Shown in pieces: positions 62,765 to 64,000 of a stretch of 64,000 nt of DNA. Both the position numbers and the translations under genes were made by a program. Origin of the DNA: Apostichopus japonicus (Eukaryota; Echinodermata; Holothuroidea; Aspidochirotida; Stichopodidae); NCBI RefSeq assembly GCF_037975245.1, contig NC_092576.1, positions 4,356,001-4,420,000 of the forward strand. The letters are read 5' to 3'. The first letter of the stretch is position 1. Each line of letters opens with the position of its first letter. Under the pieces are notes generated by a model. The model had not been told where the DNA came from. It ran no database searches and worked only from the letters and a program-made list of their open reading frames with translations.

Positions 62765-63084
62765 GTAAGTACTATATGATTTATATGAATATGCCTAAGA
62801 TAAACATTATGGTTAAGCCTTATTAATATGCAACATTATTTTTTTGTGCTAAAAAAAAGGGATGATCCTTGGGCTCACTTTGTGTCCCCAACGAACTTAA
62901 TCAGATTTACACCGGTCTGACTAGTTTAATTCAAGGTTCATATCAGATAAACTACCCAGGTAGAAGTAAACATATCCCTCAATGTGATAGGAGAAGTAGC
63001 CTAGTCTTAACAGAGATAAGAGAGGGGTACCATCACAGTCGGAAACATGCTCAATGACAATTCAAGCATCATATAATTATTTTA

Positions 63085-64000
63085 TTTTACATTTAGTAGA
63101 TTGATACTAGCAGTACATAATTGACTTCTTTTTTTGTTTACTTGATTGATTCTAGCATTACTTAACTAACTTCGTTTCTTCTTGATTGATTCTAGCACTT
63201 TATAGGCCTATTTGACATTTTTATACTTTGATTGATTCTAGCATTACATAATTAACTTCTTGTTTATTTTCTAGATTGATTCTAGCAGTACATAATTAAC
63301 TTCTTGTTTATTTTCTTGAGTCGGATTCTAGCATTACAAATAATTGACTTCTTGTTTATCTTTTTGATTGATTCTAGCAGTACATAATTAACTATTTGTT
63401 TATTTTCTTGAGTCGGATTCTAGCATTACAAATAATTGACTTCTTGTTTATTTTCTTGATTAATTCTAGCAGTACATAATTAACTTCTTGTTTATTTTCT
63501 TGAGTCGGATTCTAGCATTACAAATAATTGACTTCTTGTTTATTTTCTTGATTAATTCTAGCATTACATAATTGACTTCTTGTTTATTTTCTTGATTAAT
63601 TCTAGCATTACATAATTGACTTCTTGTTTATTTTCTTGATTGAATCTAGCAGTACATAATTAACTATTTGTTTATTTTCTTGAGTCGGATTCTAGCATTA
63701 CAAATAATTGACTTCTTGTTTATCTTTTTGATTGATTCTAGCAGTACATAATTAACTATTTGTTTATTTTCTTGAGTCGGATTCTAGCATTACAAATAAT
63801 TGACTTCTTGTTTATTTTCTTGATTAATTCTAGCAGTACATAATTAACTTCTTGTTTATTTTCTTGAGTCGGATTCTAGCATTACAAATAATTGACTTCT
63901 TGTTTATTTTCTTGATTAATTCTAGCATTACATAATTGACTTCTTGTTTATTTTCTTGATTAATTCTAGCATTACATAATTGACTTCTTGTTTATTTTCT
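63085..64000. repeat. 44-46-bp minisatellite running off the window
   Basis: Units contain TTCTTGTTTATTTTCTTGAT, then TAATTCTAGCATTACATAAT. Two unit types (GATTAATTC and GAGTCGGATTC) alternate in a repeated order, so a higher-order period is present. Lies in intron 2 of the third ML gene. Confidence 0.92.

Overview
The window is animal nuclear DNA: split genes with GT-AG introns in consistent phase, no operons, AT-rich spacers, many minisatellites and many short inverted-repeat transposons. The gene content (secreted ML-domain lipid-binding proteins, TRMT10, CWF19L1, an NDUFV3-like protein) and repeat style suggest a marine invertebrate, perhaps a deuterostome such as an echinoderm; that placement is inference. 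No rRNA, tRNA, CRISPR array or prokaryotic feature was seen. All gene models were built by eye from splice signals, intron phase and protein family resemblance.

Layout. (1) 1-9331 and 10955-20376 are two copies of one tandem duplication with a spacing of about 10.95 kb. Each carries a five-exon gene for a small secreted ML-domain protein (MD-2/NPC2 fold). The first copy lacks exon 1, which lies left of the window; the second is complete (157 aa). The copies are almost identical, introns included, except in exon 3, where every changed codon alters the protein. Each copy also carries one private hAT-like insertion whose empty site survives in the other copy. (2) 20377-24900 is repeat-rich spacer. 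(3) 24919-32220, minus strand: a complete TRMT10-type tRNA m1G9/m1A9 methyltransferase gene. (4) 32562-47563, plus strand, head to head with TRMT10 across 341 bp: a complete 14-exon CWF19L1 gene (523 aa). Its introns hold several hAT elements, LINE tails and minisatellites, including 33 tandem copies of a 62-bp unit made from the 3' splice site and start of exon 12. (5) 48178-51200: minisatellites. (6) 51219-54575, minus strand: a compact three-exon gene for a mitochondrial NDUFV3-like complex I subunit (88 aa). (7) 54600-61200: spacer with one clear hAT element. (8) 61234 to the end: the first two exons of a third, divergent ML-domain gene whose second intron runs into a minisatellite at the window edge.

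Function. The three housekeeping genes act separately: tRNA methylation, lariat turnover or spliceosome disassembly, and respiratory complex I. The ML genes flanking them look like parts of a duplicating, diversifying family of secreted lipid- or pathogen-product-binding proteins. The features most worth following are the exon-3-confined divergence in the ML pair and the splice-acceptor minisatellite in CWF19L1.
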